A stretch of 64,000 nucleotides of DNA, taken from Dyella sp. BiH032. GTDB taxonomy: Bacteria; Pseudomonadota; Gammaproteobacteria; Xanthomonadales; Rhodanobacteraceae. The notes under the pieces are model-generated. The model worked only from the letters and a program-made list of their open reading frames with translations. It was not told the origin of the DNA and ran no database searches. The stretch's first letter is position 1. Every line of letters begins with the position of its first letter. Made by a program: the position numbers and the translations under genes. Positions 26,158 through 34,630 of the stretch are shown piece after piece. The stretch covers positions 4,588,001-4,652,000 of the forward strand of contig NZ_CP134867.1 in NCBI RefSeq assembly GCF_031954525.1, read 5' to 3'.

Positions 26158-26772
26158 ATGCCCACGCCAGCCCGCCCCGCCCGCCTTACCGACCTCAAGC
26201 GCGCCGCCATCGTGGAGGCCGCCATCGACGAATTCCGCACCGCCGGCTACGAGGCCACCAGCATGGACCGCATCGCGGCCCGGGCCGATGTCTCCAAGCG
26301 CACGGTGTACAACCACTTCCCGAGCAAGGAGGTGCTGTTCGCCGAGATCCTCCACCAGCTTTGGAAAGCCAGCCACGACGGCGAAGACCTCGCCTACCGC
26401 ACCGACCTCCCGCTGCGCGACCAGCTGCTGGAACTGGTCGCGCAGAAACTGCGCCTGCTCAACGACGAGGCATTCGCCTCGCTCGCACGCGTCGCCATCG
26501 CCGCGGCGATCCATTCGCCCGAACGCGCGCAGGACATGGTCGCGCGCATGAACGAACGCGAAGAGGGGCTGACCGTGTGGCTGCGCGCCGCCAAGGCGGA
26601 CGGCCGCCTGAAGATCAAGGACCCGGTCTTCGCCGCGCACCAATTGCAGGGACTGGTGAAGACCTTCGCGTTCTGGCCGCAGATCACGCTGGGACAGCCA
26701 CCGTTGACGCCCAGGGAGCGCAAGCGCGTCGCCGAGTCGGCCGTCGACATGTTCCTGGCTTACTACGCTTGA
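26158..26772 (+). CDS. TetR/AcrR family transcriptional regulator
   Basis: 204 residues. The N-terminal helix-turn-helix (residues about 12-60) contains IVEAAIDEFRTAGYEATSMD, and SKRTVYNHFPSKEVLF is the recognition region. The C-terminal helices resemble the AefR/TetR_C_7 ligand domain. It probably binds the dyad at 26090-26115 and regulates itself and the divergent metallo-hydrolase gene. The inducer is unknown. Confidence 0.92.
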   Translation: MPTPARPARLTDLKRAAIVEAAIDEFRTAGYEATSMDRIAARADVSKRTVYNHFPSKEVLFAEILHQLWKASHDGEDLAYRTDLPLRDQLLELVAQKLRLLNDEAFASLARVAIAAAIHSPERAQDMVARMNEREEGLTVWLRAAKADGRLKIKDPVFAAHQLQGLVKTFAFWPQITLGQPPLTPRERKRVAESAVDMFLAYYA

Positions 26773-26872
26773 ACGGCGCGCGTTCTCCCGCGGCGTAAAC
26801 AAGCCGCACAGGACGGCGAAAACTTAGCTCGCACTTAGCGCTTTTTTCCTGCGCCCGCAGCGTTTTGCGCCA

Positions 26873-26899
26873 TCAAGCTTGGCGCGGCGGGGCCGATAC
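26873..26899 (+). promoter_or_regulatory. FliA (sigma-28) promoter of the chemoreceptor gene
   Basis: TCAAGCTT (6 of 8 to TAAAGTTT), an exact 11-base spacer and GCCGATAC (7 of 8 to GCCGATAA), 39 bases before the start codon. The same architecture precedes motA in this window. Confidence 0.75.
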
Positions 26900-26937
26900 C
26901 TGGGTCATACCCGCTATCGCCACACGCAGCCGCTCGC

Positions 26938-28491
26938 ATGTCCGCCAAACGCTTTACCGTCCGCGCCCGTCTCGCCTCCGCCTTCGGCCTCCTCACCCTG
27001 CTCGTGCTCGCCACGGCCGTCGCCGGCGGCTGGGGCATCCTCGGCCTCAACCGCACTGCCGTCGCCACCTTGCAGGGCGACGTCAGGTTCTCCACCGTCA
27101 TCCGTCGCGTTCAGGCCGACCTGCTGGAACTGCGTCGCTTCGAGAAAGACAGCTTCATCAACATCGGCGATACCGACGCCGTCGCGTCGTATCACGGCAA
27201 GTGGACGCAGGTGCACGACCGTACGCTGCGCGACCTCGATGCGATGCGCGCCTTCCCGGCCGGCACGGCCTCGGCGGATCGCTTCGCCGGCCACCTGAAG
27301 ACCTATACGGAAGGCTACGAAGGGGCCATGGCCCGCGTGGCCGCGCACACGCTGGCCAGTACGCGCGACGCCAATACGTTCTTCACCCAGTTCAAAGATT
27401 CCATCCGTGCGCTGGACGATCTGTCTGCCGCCCTCGCCGCCGAGGCCGACCGCCGCGTGGACGGCATCGAGCCGCAACTGCATGCCCGCGCCATCACGGC
27501 GATGAGCGTGTCGGGCATCGCCGTGATCGGCGCCATCGCGATCGCCGTGCTGCTGTCCGTCCTCACCACCCGCCGCATCATGACTCCGCTGATGCGCGCC
27601 CGCGGCCTGGCCACGGCGATCAGCGAAGGGCATCTGGCGAATGCGTTGCAGGTGGAAGGCAACGACGAGTTCGCCGATACCCTGCGCGCACTGCAGACCA
27701 TGGACGGCAAGCTGGCCGCGATGGTCGGCGACGTGCGCATCGTCGCCGAGCAGGTGGCCGCAGCCGCGCGCGACATCTCCGCGGGCAATGACCATCTGTC
27801 GAACCGCACGCAGGAACAGGCTGCGTCGATCGAGGAAACCGCGGCATCGATGGAACAGATGACTGCCACGGTCAGCCGCAACGCCGAAGGCGCCGAGCAG
27901 GCCCGCGAACTCACGCAGGCGGTGCGCAAGGACGCCGAGCGCGGCGGCGAAGTCGCGCACGAGGCCATGGACGCCATGCATGGCATCCACCGCGCCAGCG
28001 GCGACATCGCCCAGATCATCGCCCTGATGGATGAGATCGCCTTCCAGACCAACCTGCTCGCGCTCAACGCCGCCGTGGAAGCCGCCAGCGCCGGCCCGCA
28101 TGGCCGCGGCTTCGCCGTCGTGGCCGCCGAGGTGCGTGCACTCGCCCAACGCAGTGCTGCGGCCGCGAAGGACATCAAGCGCCTGATCACCGACAGCGGG
28201 GAGAAGGTGACGCAGGGCGTCGAGCTGGTCGGACGCGCCAGCCAGGCCCTGCAGGGCATCCGCGCCGGCGTGCGCAACGTCAATGGCATCGTCGAGGAAA
28301 TCGCCGCCGCGTCGCAGGAGCAGACGCAGGGCATCCATCAGGTCAATACCGCGATCGCCACGATCGACAGCGTCACGCAGCAGAATGCCGCGCTGGTGGA
28401 GGAAGCGAGCTCGGCCAGCCGTACTGCGCTGGAGCTGGCGCAGTCGCTGCTGCAACAGGTGGCGTTCTTCAAGATCCGGCAGGCGGCCTGA
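26938..28491 (+). CDS. Methyl-accepting chemotaxis protein
   Basis: 517 residues. Two transmembrane helices (about 12-32 and 187-207) flank a periplasmic four-helix-bundle-type sensor. A HAMP domain follows the second helix (TTRRIMTPLMRARGLATAIS). The signalling hairpin tip is MDEIAFQTNLLALNAAVEAA, and methylation-region segments rich in Gln/Glu surround it (NRTQEQAASIEETAASMEQ). No C-terminal CheR-binding pentapeptide is present. It feeds ligand signals to the CheA/CheW flagellar system. A sigma-28 promoter lies directly upstream, so it belongs to the late flagellar regulon. Confidence 0.93.
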   Translation: MSAKRFTVRARLASAFGLLTLLVLATAVAGGWGILGLNRTAVATLQGDVRFSTVIRRVQADLLELRRFEKDSFINIGDTDAVASYHGKWTQVHDRTLRDLDAMRAFPAGTASADRFAGHLKTYTEGYEGAMARVAAHTLASTRDANTFFTQFKDSIRALDDLSAALAAEADRRVDGIEPQLHARAITAMSVSGIAVIGAIAIAVLLSVLTTRRIMTPLMRARGLATAISEGHLANALQVEGNDEFADTLRALQTMDGKLAAMVGDVRIVAEQVAAAARDISAGNDHLSNRTQEQAASIEETAASMEQMTATVSRNAEGAEQARELTQAVRKDAERGGEVAHEAMDAMHGIHRASGDIAQIIALMDEIAFQTNLLALNAAVEAASAGPHGRGFAVVAAEVRALAQRSAAAAKDIKRLITDSGEKVTQGVELVGRASQALQGIRAGVRNVNGIVEEIAAASQEQTQGIHQVNTAIATIDSVTQQNAALVEEASSASRTALELAQSLLQQVAFFKIRQAA

Positions 28492-28556
28492 TCGGCCAGG
28501 CCCGCGCCGCCCAAGGTCGCGACGCGGGCACGCCGGCAAGATCTCGCTGAGCGCGC

Positions 28557-30050
28557 TCAGCGGGACGATGGTTTTTCCAGCACCGCCAACCTTCCCTTGG
28601 CGTGCTCGTTGCCGGGGTTGCGCTCCAACGAGAGGCGGTAGTTGGTGATGGCCTGTCCGTGGTCGCCCAACGCCTCGTAGGCTTCGGCGAGGCTGTCGTA
28701 CACGTTCGCGCTCGCGGCATACTGCGTGGTGTTGTAGGCGAACACGTTCACGGCCTCCCGGGTCCGCTTCTCCTGGAGCAGCCGGTAGCCCCACGCGTTC
28801 ACATAACCTTCGGTCAAATGCAGCCGCGGATGAGCGCGCCGCACCCCGGCAATAGTGCCGGCGACATCGCCGAAACCTTGCTCCGCGAACGCCCGGTCCA
28901 GCGCCGTTTGCGCCGGCGACGCACCGAAGACGGCGTCGTGGATGCGCTCGGCCACCGCCTGCAGCTCGCCCTGGGTCGTGGTCGCGCTGCGGTTGGCCAG
29001 CAACACGACGCCGTAACCGTCACTGGGATACAGCTCCATGTAGCTGGCGAAACCGAAGGTGCCGCCGGAATGCGACAGCCGCACCTGGCCATCGATGGTG
29101 GTCTCGATCACCCAGTTGAAGCCGATCGCGCGCTCGCCGGCGTCGCCCCATTGCGGCTGGTGCGTGAGCTTGACCGCCGGATCGCTCTCGTCGAGCTGTC
29201 GCTCGAGATACCGGGCCATATCGCGCGTGCTGTAGCGCAAGCCACCCGCCGCGCGTGTCACCGGCGCGTCCCAGACCGGCGCCGCGCGCCCATCCCCGGT
29301 GTAACCGATGGCCATGCGGTCCGCGCGGTTCTTGTCCGTGCCGCTGGCCATACCCAGCGGCCGCTCGATGCGCTCGGCCAGCACGGTCTCGAACGGTTTC
29401 CCGAAAAGCCGCGCATCGATCAGGCCCACCACTTGCGCGGCCACATTGGAATGAGCCGGCGTCTTGCCGGGCTCGCGCTGCAGCGACGCCTGGCGCAGGT
29501 CGGCCAGGAACTGTGCCGCGGTATAGCCATTGAGCCGTTTCACGATGAGGAATGGGACGTCCGCGGGCTTGGCCTGCTTCATGTCCTGGACCAGCGCATC
29601 GGGCAGGTTGTCGGGCAAGCCCGACGTGGTCGCCACCAGTTCACGCAGGGTGACCGGGCGTCCTTCATAGGCCAGCCCCGGATAGTCACACTCGGGCAGG
29701 TAGCGCCGCATGTCGTCGCCGAGCTGCGCCTTGTGCGCCACGATGGCCTGCGCCAGCAGCAGGCTGCCGAAAGTCTTGGTGATCGAGCCGATCTCGTAGA
29801 CCGTGTCGGCGGTGGGCGGCACAGCCTTGCCACGCTCCTTCGTGCCGGCATCGAGGAAACTCGCCTTCCCGCCGCGCACCACCGCGATGGAAAGTCCATC
29901 GGCGTGCCCGGCCTTCACGAACGCATCGCCGGCCGCCTTCGCCGCGGGTTCCCATGCCTTGGTGTCGGTATGCGCCTGCTCTGCGCAAACCGACGCGACC
30001 ATCCCCATGCCGGCGACGGCCAGCGCGACCATCCACCACGAACGTGCCAT
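28557..30050 (-). CDS. Serine hydrolase (class C beta-lactamase/esterase family) with C-terminal TPR
   Basis: 497 residues. A signal peptide ends near residue 24 (VASVCAEQ). The catalytic SxxK motif is SITK (in EIGSITKTFGSLL), the second motif is AHSN in place of YxN, and the third is HSGGTFGF. These define the AmpC-like EstB/serine-hydrolase family, so it may be an esterase or peptidase rather than a true beta-lactamase. A tetratricopeptide-like tail (YDSLAEAYEALGDHGQA, RLSLERNPGNEHAKGRL) covers the last 70 residues. Likely periplasmic. Longer in-frame starts before 30050 lack a signal peptide. Confidence 0.87.
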   Translation of the reverse strand: MARSWWMVALAVAGMGMVASVCAEQAHTDTKAWEPAAKAAGDAFVKAGHADGLSIAVVRGGKASFLDAGTKERGKAVPPTADTVYEIGSITKTFGSLLLAQAIVAHKAQLGDDMRRYLPECDYPGLAYEGRPVTLRELVATTSGLPDNLPDALVQDMKQAKPADVPFLIVKRLNGYTAAQFLADLRQASLQREPGKTPAHSNVAAQVVGLIDARLFGKPFETVLAERIERPLGMASGTDKNRADRMAIGYTGDGRAAPVWDAPVTRAAGGLRYSTRDMARYLERQLDESDPAVKLTHQPQWGDAGERAIGFNWVIETTIDGQVRLSHSGGTFGFASYMELYPSDGYGVVLLANRSATTTQGELQAVAERIHDAVFGASPAQTALDRAFAEQGFGDVAGTIAGVRRAHPRLHLTEGYVNAWGYRLLQEKRTREAVNVFAYNTTQYAASANVYDSLAEAYEALGDHGQAITNYRLSLERNPGNEHAKGRLAVLEKPSSR

Positions 30051-30222
30051 GTGCTTCCCCTTTCCCTTGGCGACGGTTCGCCCTTGGCTCCGCAATCTAG
30101 CCGGCAGCATCGGAGGCACCATGTGCCTGAGGCCACATCGGGGGGCGTGACTTCTGGCCGACCAGGCCGTCATCATGGCGGCTCGCCGGCATCTGCTGAG
30201 CCGTTGTATCCGGAGTTTTTCC

Positions 30223-30402
30223 ATGACGAGCAAACCCCATTCCGACACGCCGACTGGACAGGACGACGCCAGCGGCGCACCGCAACCTCCCGGCATGCAC
30301 CGTCCGCATCACGGTGTGCTGGACACGGTCGAAACCACGGCGCTGGACGAAGTCGAGCACGAGAACGCACTGCGCGACTCCACCCTGCGCACGCCACGCT
30401 GA
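30223..30402 (+). CDS. Small hypothetical protein
   Basis: 59 residues from the ATG at 30223 with CGGAG upstream. It is hydrophilic, His/Pro-rich in the middle (PPGMHRPHHGVLD) and acidic toward the end (TALDEVEHENALRD). No domain is recognised and no signal or membrane segment is present. The Shine-Dalgarno and codon pattern make it plausible; confidence is moderate. Confidence 0.5.
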   Translation: MTSKPHSDTPTGQDDASGAPQPPGMHRPHHGVLDTVETTALDEVEHENALRDSTLRTPR

Positions 30403-30451
30403 GCACCGTCCGCCCGGTCGCTGTCAAACGGTCATGCCGGCGCGGCCGTCG

Positions 30452-30805
30452 CTACGGCAAGTAGTAGAACGTGGCGACATACACGAGCAGGGCGACCAGG
30501 ATGGCGCCGAGCGTGAGCACCGCGGTCACCAGGCCGATGCCGAGCAAGGCCCATGGCCCGGCTTTTCTCCAGCCGCCATCGTCGCGTGCGGCCCCTGCGG
30601 TAACCCATAGCGTCGCCAGTCCCGCCAGCATCCATGGAACCCAAGGCACCAGCACTTCCGGCAGCAGTTCGAGGGCGGCGATCCCAGCCAGTGGCGCCAT
30701 GAGCAAGCCGATGATCAGCCGGGCGGCGATGCCTGCACCATTCGCGTCATCTTCATGGCGTGCCGCTTCTTCGCCCAAGTATTCACTCCCTGAGTGCGAC
30801 CCCAC
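30452..30805 (-). CDS. Hypothetical inner-membrane protein
   Basis: 117 residues. The first 25 are acidic and hydrophilic, then three or four closely packed hydrophobic helices follow (AARLIIGLLMAPLAGIAALE, VPWVPWMLAGLATLWVTAG, ALLGIGLVTAVLTLGAILVA, LLVYVATFYYLP). Family not recognised and no operon partner is evident. Confidence 0.62.
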   Translation of the reverse strand: MGSHSGSEYLGEEAARHEDDANGAGIAARLIIGLLMAPLAGIAALELLPEVLVPWVPWMLAGLATLWVTAGAARDDGGWRKAGPWALLGIGLVTAVLTLGAILVALLVYVATFYYLP

Positions 30806-30922
30806 TACGCGGCCGAATCACTGAAAGGAACGGCCACGACCTGATACTCGTCGTGCCGGCATGCGATCCCCGGGCTACTGTAGCCAGATCCAGGCATCGC
30901 TCCGCCTCCCCCCGGATGCTCC

Positions 30923-31285
30923 ATGCGCGCTATCGACCCTCTCGCCGTCCATCTCGAAACCCTCGAACGGGAGTTGCTCGCCCCATCGGTGCGCAAGTCG
31001 CCGCGCGTGGATCAGCTCCTTGCGGAGGACTTCATGGAGTTCGGCCGCTCCGGCCGCGTGTTCTCCAAGACCGACATCGTCGTCGCCCTGCGGGACGAAG
31101 CGTCCGTCGCCATGACCGCCACCGACTTCCGGTTACGCATGCTGGCCCCGGACGTCGCCCTGCTGACCTATCGCAGCTGCCGGCAGACGGAACCGGCCCT
31201 GCATGCGCTGCGCAGCTCGATCTGGCGGCGCGAGGGCGGGCAGTGGCGGCTGGCGTTCCACCAGGGGACGCCGACCCTGGCGTGA
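30923..31285 (+). CDS. DUF4440 / SnoaL-like NTF2-fold protein
   Basis: 120 residues with the pattern of DUF4440: an N-terminal helix (LETLERELLAPSVRK), LLAEDFMEFGRSGRVFSK, then strands ending in SSIWRREGGQWRLAFHQGT. NTF2-like proteins of this size bind or isomerise small molecules; the role here is unknown. Single gene by spacing. Confidence 0.82.
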   Translation: MRAIDPLAVHLETLERELLAPSVRKSPRVDQLLAEDFMEFGRSGRVFSKTDIVVALRDEASVAMTATDFRLRMLAPDVALLTYRSCRQTEPALHALRSSIWRREGGQWRLAFHQGTPTLA

Positions 31286-31420
31286 CCGCGTCCATGACAA
31301 CGTGGTCGTCGCCCATTCGGCCGCATCCAGGCCGCCGGATGCCTGACGCCACGGCTTCCTTAGCCGGCCTTTAGGAACGAGTCATGTGTGCACTGCAAAA
31401 CGCGCGCATCGGCGTCCTGC

Positions 31421-31434
31421 TTGAATCGATTCAA
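31421..31434. promoter_or_regulatory. LacI-family operator-like palindrome of a second type
   Basis: TTGAATCGATTCAA is a perfect 14-base palindrome with central CG. It differs from the ACGTT-type operators at 13667, 13804 and 31532, so it may bind another LacI-family regulator. It lies 97 bases upstream of the receptor promoter operator. Confidence 0.5.
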
Positions 31435-31531
31435 ATTAGACCGTCCAAATTTTTGCGATGCGCCATAAAACGGCACCCGCTCAATGGCTTGCAGAGCCAG
31501 GCTTGACATTTAGATCGTGATAAAAATGCGT

Positions 31532-31545
31532 TGACAACGTTATCC
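31532..31545. promoter_or_regulatory. LacI-family operator-like site overlapping the TonB receptor promoter
   Basis: TGACAACGTTATCC matches the chitinase operators (13 of 14 to the reverse complement of the 13667 site). TTGACA at 31531-31536 is a perfect -35 hexamer, so bound repressor would block RNA polymerase. Confidence 0.65.
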
Positions 31546-31869
31546 CTGGCCTTAAGACTTCGCCCCACTTCTCCGTCGGAAGGGAGTGACGCTCCGCGCA
31601 GGACAGGTTTTCCTCCGATGCGGCCGCATCGACCGGACGACCGGCGCGGGGAACAGGCAACGGCGATCGATGCCGGCGACGGAGATGCCGCGGGACGAAC
31701 CGGCAGCGAGGGGGGCTGGCGGTTCGACCGGAAACGCGGCGCAGGACCACGAACGGACGAGCGCACACGGGCCACCCGCCCGTGCGGTGTCGTTCGCCCC
31801 AAGAACACGCCCGGACGCGCGCGGAAGCACCGGCCGCCCGGCAAAAAACCCCCGGTGGAGGCATCGAAC

Positions 31870-34491
31870 ATGGACTACCGCAGAAGCACGCTCTCGCTGA
31901 GCATCCTCACCGCGCTGTTCTGCGCGGGTACCGTCATGGCGCAGGACGCCGGCACGGCCCAGGCGCAGACCGACGCTGCGGCCAAGCCCGCACAGGCCGA
32001 CCAGGCCAAGCAGCTCGAAACGGTCACCGTCAGCGGCATCCGCGCCAGCCTGCAGAAGTCGCTGGACCTCAAGCGCAACGCCGACTCGATCGTCGACGCC
32101 ATCTCCGCCGAAGACGTGGGCAAGTTCCCCGACACCAACGTAGCCGAGTCGCTGTCGCATCTGCCCGGCATCAGCGTGGACCGCAACTTCGGCGAGGGCG
32201 ACAAGGTCTCGATCCTCGGCACCGATCCCGCGCTCAATCGCCTGCTGCTGAACGGCCAGACGGTGGCCTCCACCAACTGGACCAGCGACCCGAACCACCC
32301 GGACGGCCGCTCCTTCAACTACAGCCTGCTCACCTCCGAGATCATCGGCACCGCCGAGGTCTACAAGACGCCACAGGCGCGCATCGACGAAGGCAGCATC
32401 GGCGGCACGGTGATCGTCAACACGCGCCGTCCGCTGGACCTGAAGGCCAATACGCTCACCGGCACGGTCAGCTACGGCTACAACGACCGCGCCGACAAGG
32501 GCAAGCCGAATGCCTCGGTGCTCTACAGCTGGAAGAACAGCGACGAGACCTTCGGCGTGCTCGGCTCGCTGATGCATTCGGACCGCGTGATCTACCGCGA
32601 AGGCACGGAAATCTTCGGCTACCAGCGCGCGAACGATCCGACGGATACCGATCCCAACCATCAGTTCCCGGCGGGCGTCGTGCCCGCGGGCACCAGCTTC
32701 ACCTATCCCACCGCGATCAATACGGCGCTGTTCCAGCAGCACCGCAAGCGCGACGGCATCGCCACCGGCGTGCAGTGGAAGCCGAACAAGTCGTTCGAGC
32801 TGAACTTCACCGGCCTGTTCGTCACCGAGAAGTTCGACAACTACAACCAGAGCCGCTACGGCGACTGGTCCGGCAGCGCGCCGGCGGCCACCTCGGTCAA
32901 CGTGCAGAACGGCGTCGCCACCAGCGGTTCCTACGGCGCCAACGCGCCCACCTACCTGGACGGCTACGAGCGCTTCTCCAAGGTCAACACCGGCGCCCTG
33001 CAGCTGCGCGCCGACTGGCACGGCGAAGGCTGGAACGCCTCCAGCCAGATCGGCTACACCAACTCCTCGGGCGGCTCGCAGGGCATCTACAGCCTGCAGT
33101 TCCGCGGCTACGGCGGCTACAACTGGAACCTGGCCGGCGACCACCCGCAGATCAACTACAACACCGATCCGACCGACGCGAGCCAGATGCTGGCCCACGG
33201 CGCCGGCTTCAGCCGCGCGCCCAGCTATGACCGCGAGCGCTACTTCCAGGCCGACTTCAGCCATGACGTGACGCTGGGCCCGCTGAACACAGTGGAGCTG
33301 GGCATCAAGAGCAGCAACCATTTCAATGGCCAGACCAACTACGCCGCGAGCATCCCCACGCTCGACAACAGCGGTGTGACGCTGTCCGACCTGCAGGGCG
33401 GCATGACGCCAGGCGACTATCTCGATGGCCTGAGCCCCGCCGGCAACATGGCGAACTGGGTGCAGATCAGCAAGGGCGGCCTCAAGCAGTACGTCAACAC
33501 GCTGTACTCCGACGCGCCGATGGATCCGAAGGCCACCTACGCGATCTCCGAGCAGAACCGCGCGTTCTACATCCAGGGCGACTTCGGCGGCGAGAACTAC
33601 CGCGGCAACATCGGCGCGCGCTACGTGCACACGCGCAACGGCATCACCGGCTACAACGTCATCGCCAACAACCAGTACGAGCCGGTAGACCAGAAGAACC
33701 GCTACAACGAGTGGCTGCCGTCGTTCAACATCGCCTACGACGTACGCGACGACCTGACCCTGCGCTTCGCTGCGGCCAAGACCCTGGCTCGTCCGCGCTA
33801 CCAGGACATGACGCCCTACGTGGCGCTGGACGACCGCACGCAGACCGGCTCCTCGGGCAACGTCAACCTCAAGCCGTACAAGTCGACCAACTACGACGCC
33901 ACGGCCGAGTGGTACTTCGCGGAGAACAGCCTGCTGTCGGCCGAGTTCTTCTTCCGCCGCATCAGCGACTACGTGCTGTACACCACCGTCGCGCGCACCT
34001 ACTACAACCTGACCCAGCAGCAGAACACCGTGTACCAGATGGTGACGCCCACTAACGCGGGCGTGGCGAAGGTCAAGGGTGTGTCGCTCACCTACCAGAC
34101 CAGCTTCGGCCACGGTTTCGGCCTGGCAGCGAACTACACCTACTCCGACGACAGCACGAGCAACGACTTCCCGCTGCCCTACAACTCGAAGAACTCGTTC
34201 ACCCTAACGCCGTACTACGAGCAGGGCCCGTGGAGCGCGCGCGTTACCTTCAGTCGCCGCTCGCCCTACTTCACCCAGATCGGCACGCTGGAGTCGCAGC
34301 AGATCACCGGCCGCTTCCGCCAGCTCGACGCCTCGGTGTCGTACCAGCTCAACGATCACCTGCGCCTGCAGCTGGACGGCACCAACCTGCTGGACGAAAC
34401 CTACTTCGTCTACAACGGCACGCCGAACCAGCCGTACAACGCCTACAAGAACGGCCGCACGTACACGCTGAGCATGAACTTCAAGCTATAA
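31870..34491 (+). CDS. TonB-dependent receptor (Xanthomonas/Caulobacter type)
   Basis: 873 residues from the ATG at 31870 (RBS GGTGGAG). A signal peptide ends near residue 24 (TVMAQ). The TonB box LETVTVSG lies at 49-56. The plug domain covers about 70-190 (SIVDAISAEDVGKFPDTNVA, LNRLLLNGQ, IGGTVIVNTRRP) and a large barrel follows to YTLSMNFKL. This group (TIGR01782) imports complex carbohydrates or their fragments through the outer membrane using TonB energy. The chitinase-type operator at its promoter suggests chito-oligosaccharides as substrate; this is inference. Confidence 0.92.
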   Translation: MDYRRSTLSLSILTALFCAGTVMAQDAGTAQAQTDAAAKPAQADQAKQLETVTVSGIRASLQKSLDLKRNADSIVDAISAEDVGKFPDTNVAESLSHLPGISVDRNFGEGDKVSILGTDPALNRLLLNGQTVASTNWTSDPNHPDGRSFNYSLLTSEIIGTAEVYKTPQARIDEGSIGGTVIVNTRRPLDLKANTLTGTVSYGYNDRADKGKPNASVLYSWKNSDETFGVLGSLMHSDRVIYREGTEIFGYQRANDPTDTDPNHQFPAGVVPAGTSFTYPTAINTALFQQHRKRDGIATGVQWKPNKSFELNFTGLFVTEKFDNYNQSRYGDWSGSAPAATSVNVQNGVATSGSYGANAPTYLDGYERFSKVNTGALQLRADWHGEGWNASSQIGYTNSSGGSQGIYSLQFRGYGGYNWNLAGDHPQINYNTDPTDASQMLAHGAGFSRAPSYDRERYFQADFSHDVTLGPLNTVELGIKSSNHFNGQTNYAASIPTLDNSGVTLSDLQGGMTPGDYLDGLSPAGNMANWVQISKGGLKQYVNTLYSDAPMDPKATYAISEQNRAFYIQGDFGGENYRGNIGARYVHTRNGITGYNVIANNQYEPVDQKNRYNEWLPSFNIAYDVRDDLTLRFAAAKTLARPRYQDMTPYVALDDRTQTGSSGNVNLKPYKSTNYDATAEWYFAENSLLSAEFFFRRISDYVLYTTVARTYYNLTQQQNTVYQMVTPTNAGVAKVKGVSLTYQTSFGHGFGLAANYTYSDDSTSNDFPLPYNSKNSFTLTPYYEQGPWSARVTFSRRSPYFTQIGTLESQQITGRFRQLDASVSYQLNDHLRLQLDGTNLLDETYFVYNGTPNQPYNAYKNGRTYTLSMNFKL

Positions 34492-34515
34492 GAAGCACGC
34501 ATCAGGACGGTCGAC

Positions 34516-34549
34516 ACGGGCCCGCGGAAAACCGCGGGCCCGTTTCCGT
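34516..34549 (+). terminator. Intrinsic terminator of the TonB receptor gene
   Basis: A perfect 12-bp stem (34516-34527 with 34532-34543) with an AAAA loop is followed by a T-rich stretch (TTTCCGTTT). It lies 25 bases after the receptor stop codon. Confidence 0.9.
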
Positions 34550-34630
34550 TTGGGAAGCGCGTAGCGAAAGCGAACCCTAACGATCGTCCCAGATAAGCCC
34601 TGCCGCGGTTCGCCTTCGGCTCACCGCGAT

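Larger units (their letters stand above)
31286..31869 (+). other. Regulatory region upstream of TonB receptor
   Basis: 584 bases without a supported gene. It contains two different LacI-type palindromes (31421-31434 and 31532-31545), the second overlapping a perfect -35 hexamer TTGACA (31531-31536) with a weak -10 candidate TAAGAC at 31553-31558. A long leader of about 310 bases follows. The frame open from 31531 into the receptor gene is treated as leader because it is Arg/Pro-rich and precedes the signal peptide. Confidence 0.6.

Noticed and set aside
28545..28562. 18-base palindrome at the end of the serine hydrolase gene, considered as terminator or attachment site
   Set aside because: No T tract, overlaps the coding end, no recombinase nearby.
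28557..30050. Antibiotic-resistance beta-lactamase
   Set aside because: SxxK is present but the second motif is HSN, and a TPR tail is fused; esterase or peptidase-like serine hydrolase is the safer call.
31531..31869. N-terminal extension of the TonB receptor from a TTG at 31531
   Set aside because: The TTG is part of the -35/operator, and the extension is Arg/Pro-rich and precedes a normal signal peptide.
31552..34113. 853-codon open frame antisense to the TonB receptor gene
   Set aside because: Composition is Val/Ala/Arg/Gly-rich with no domain; it is the typical antisense shadow of a GC-rich gene.
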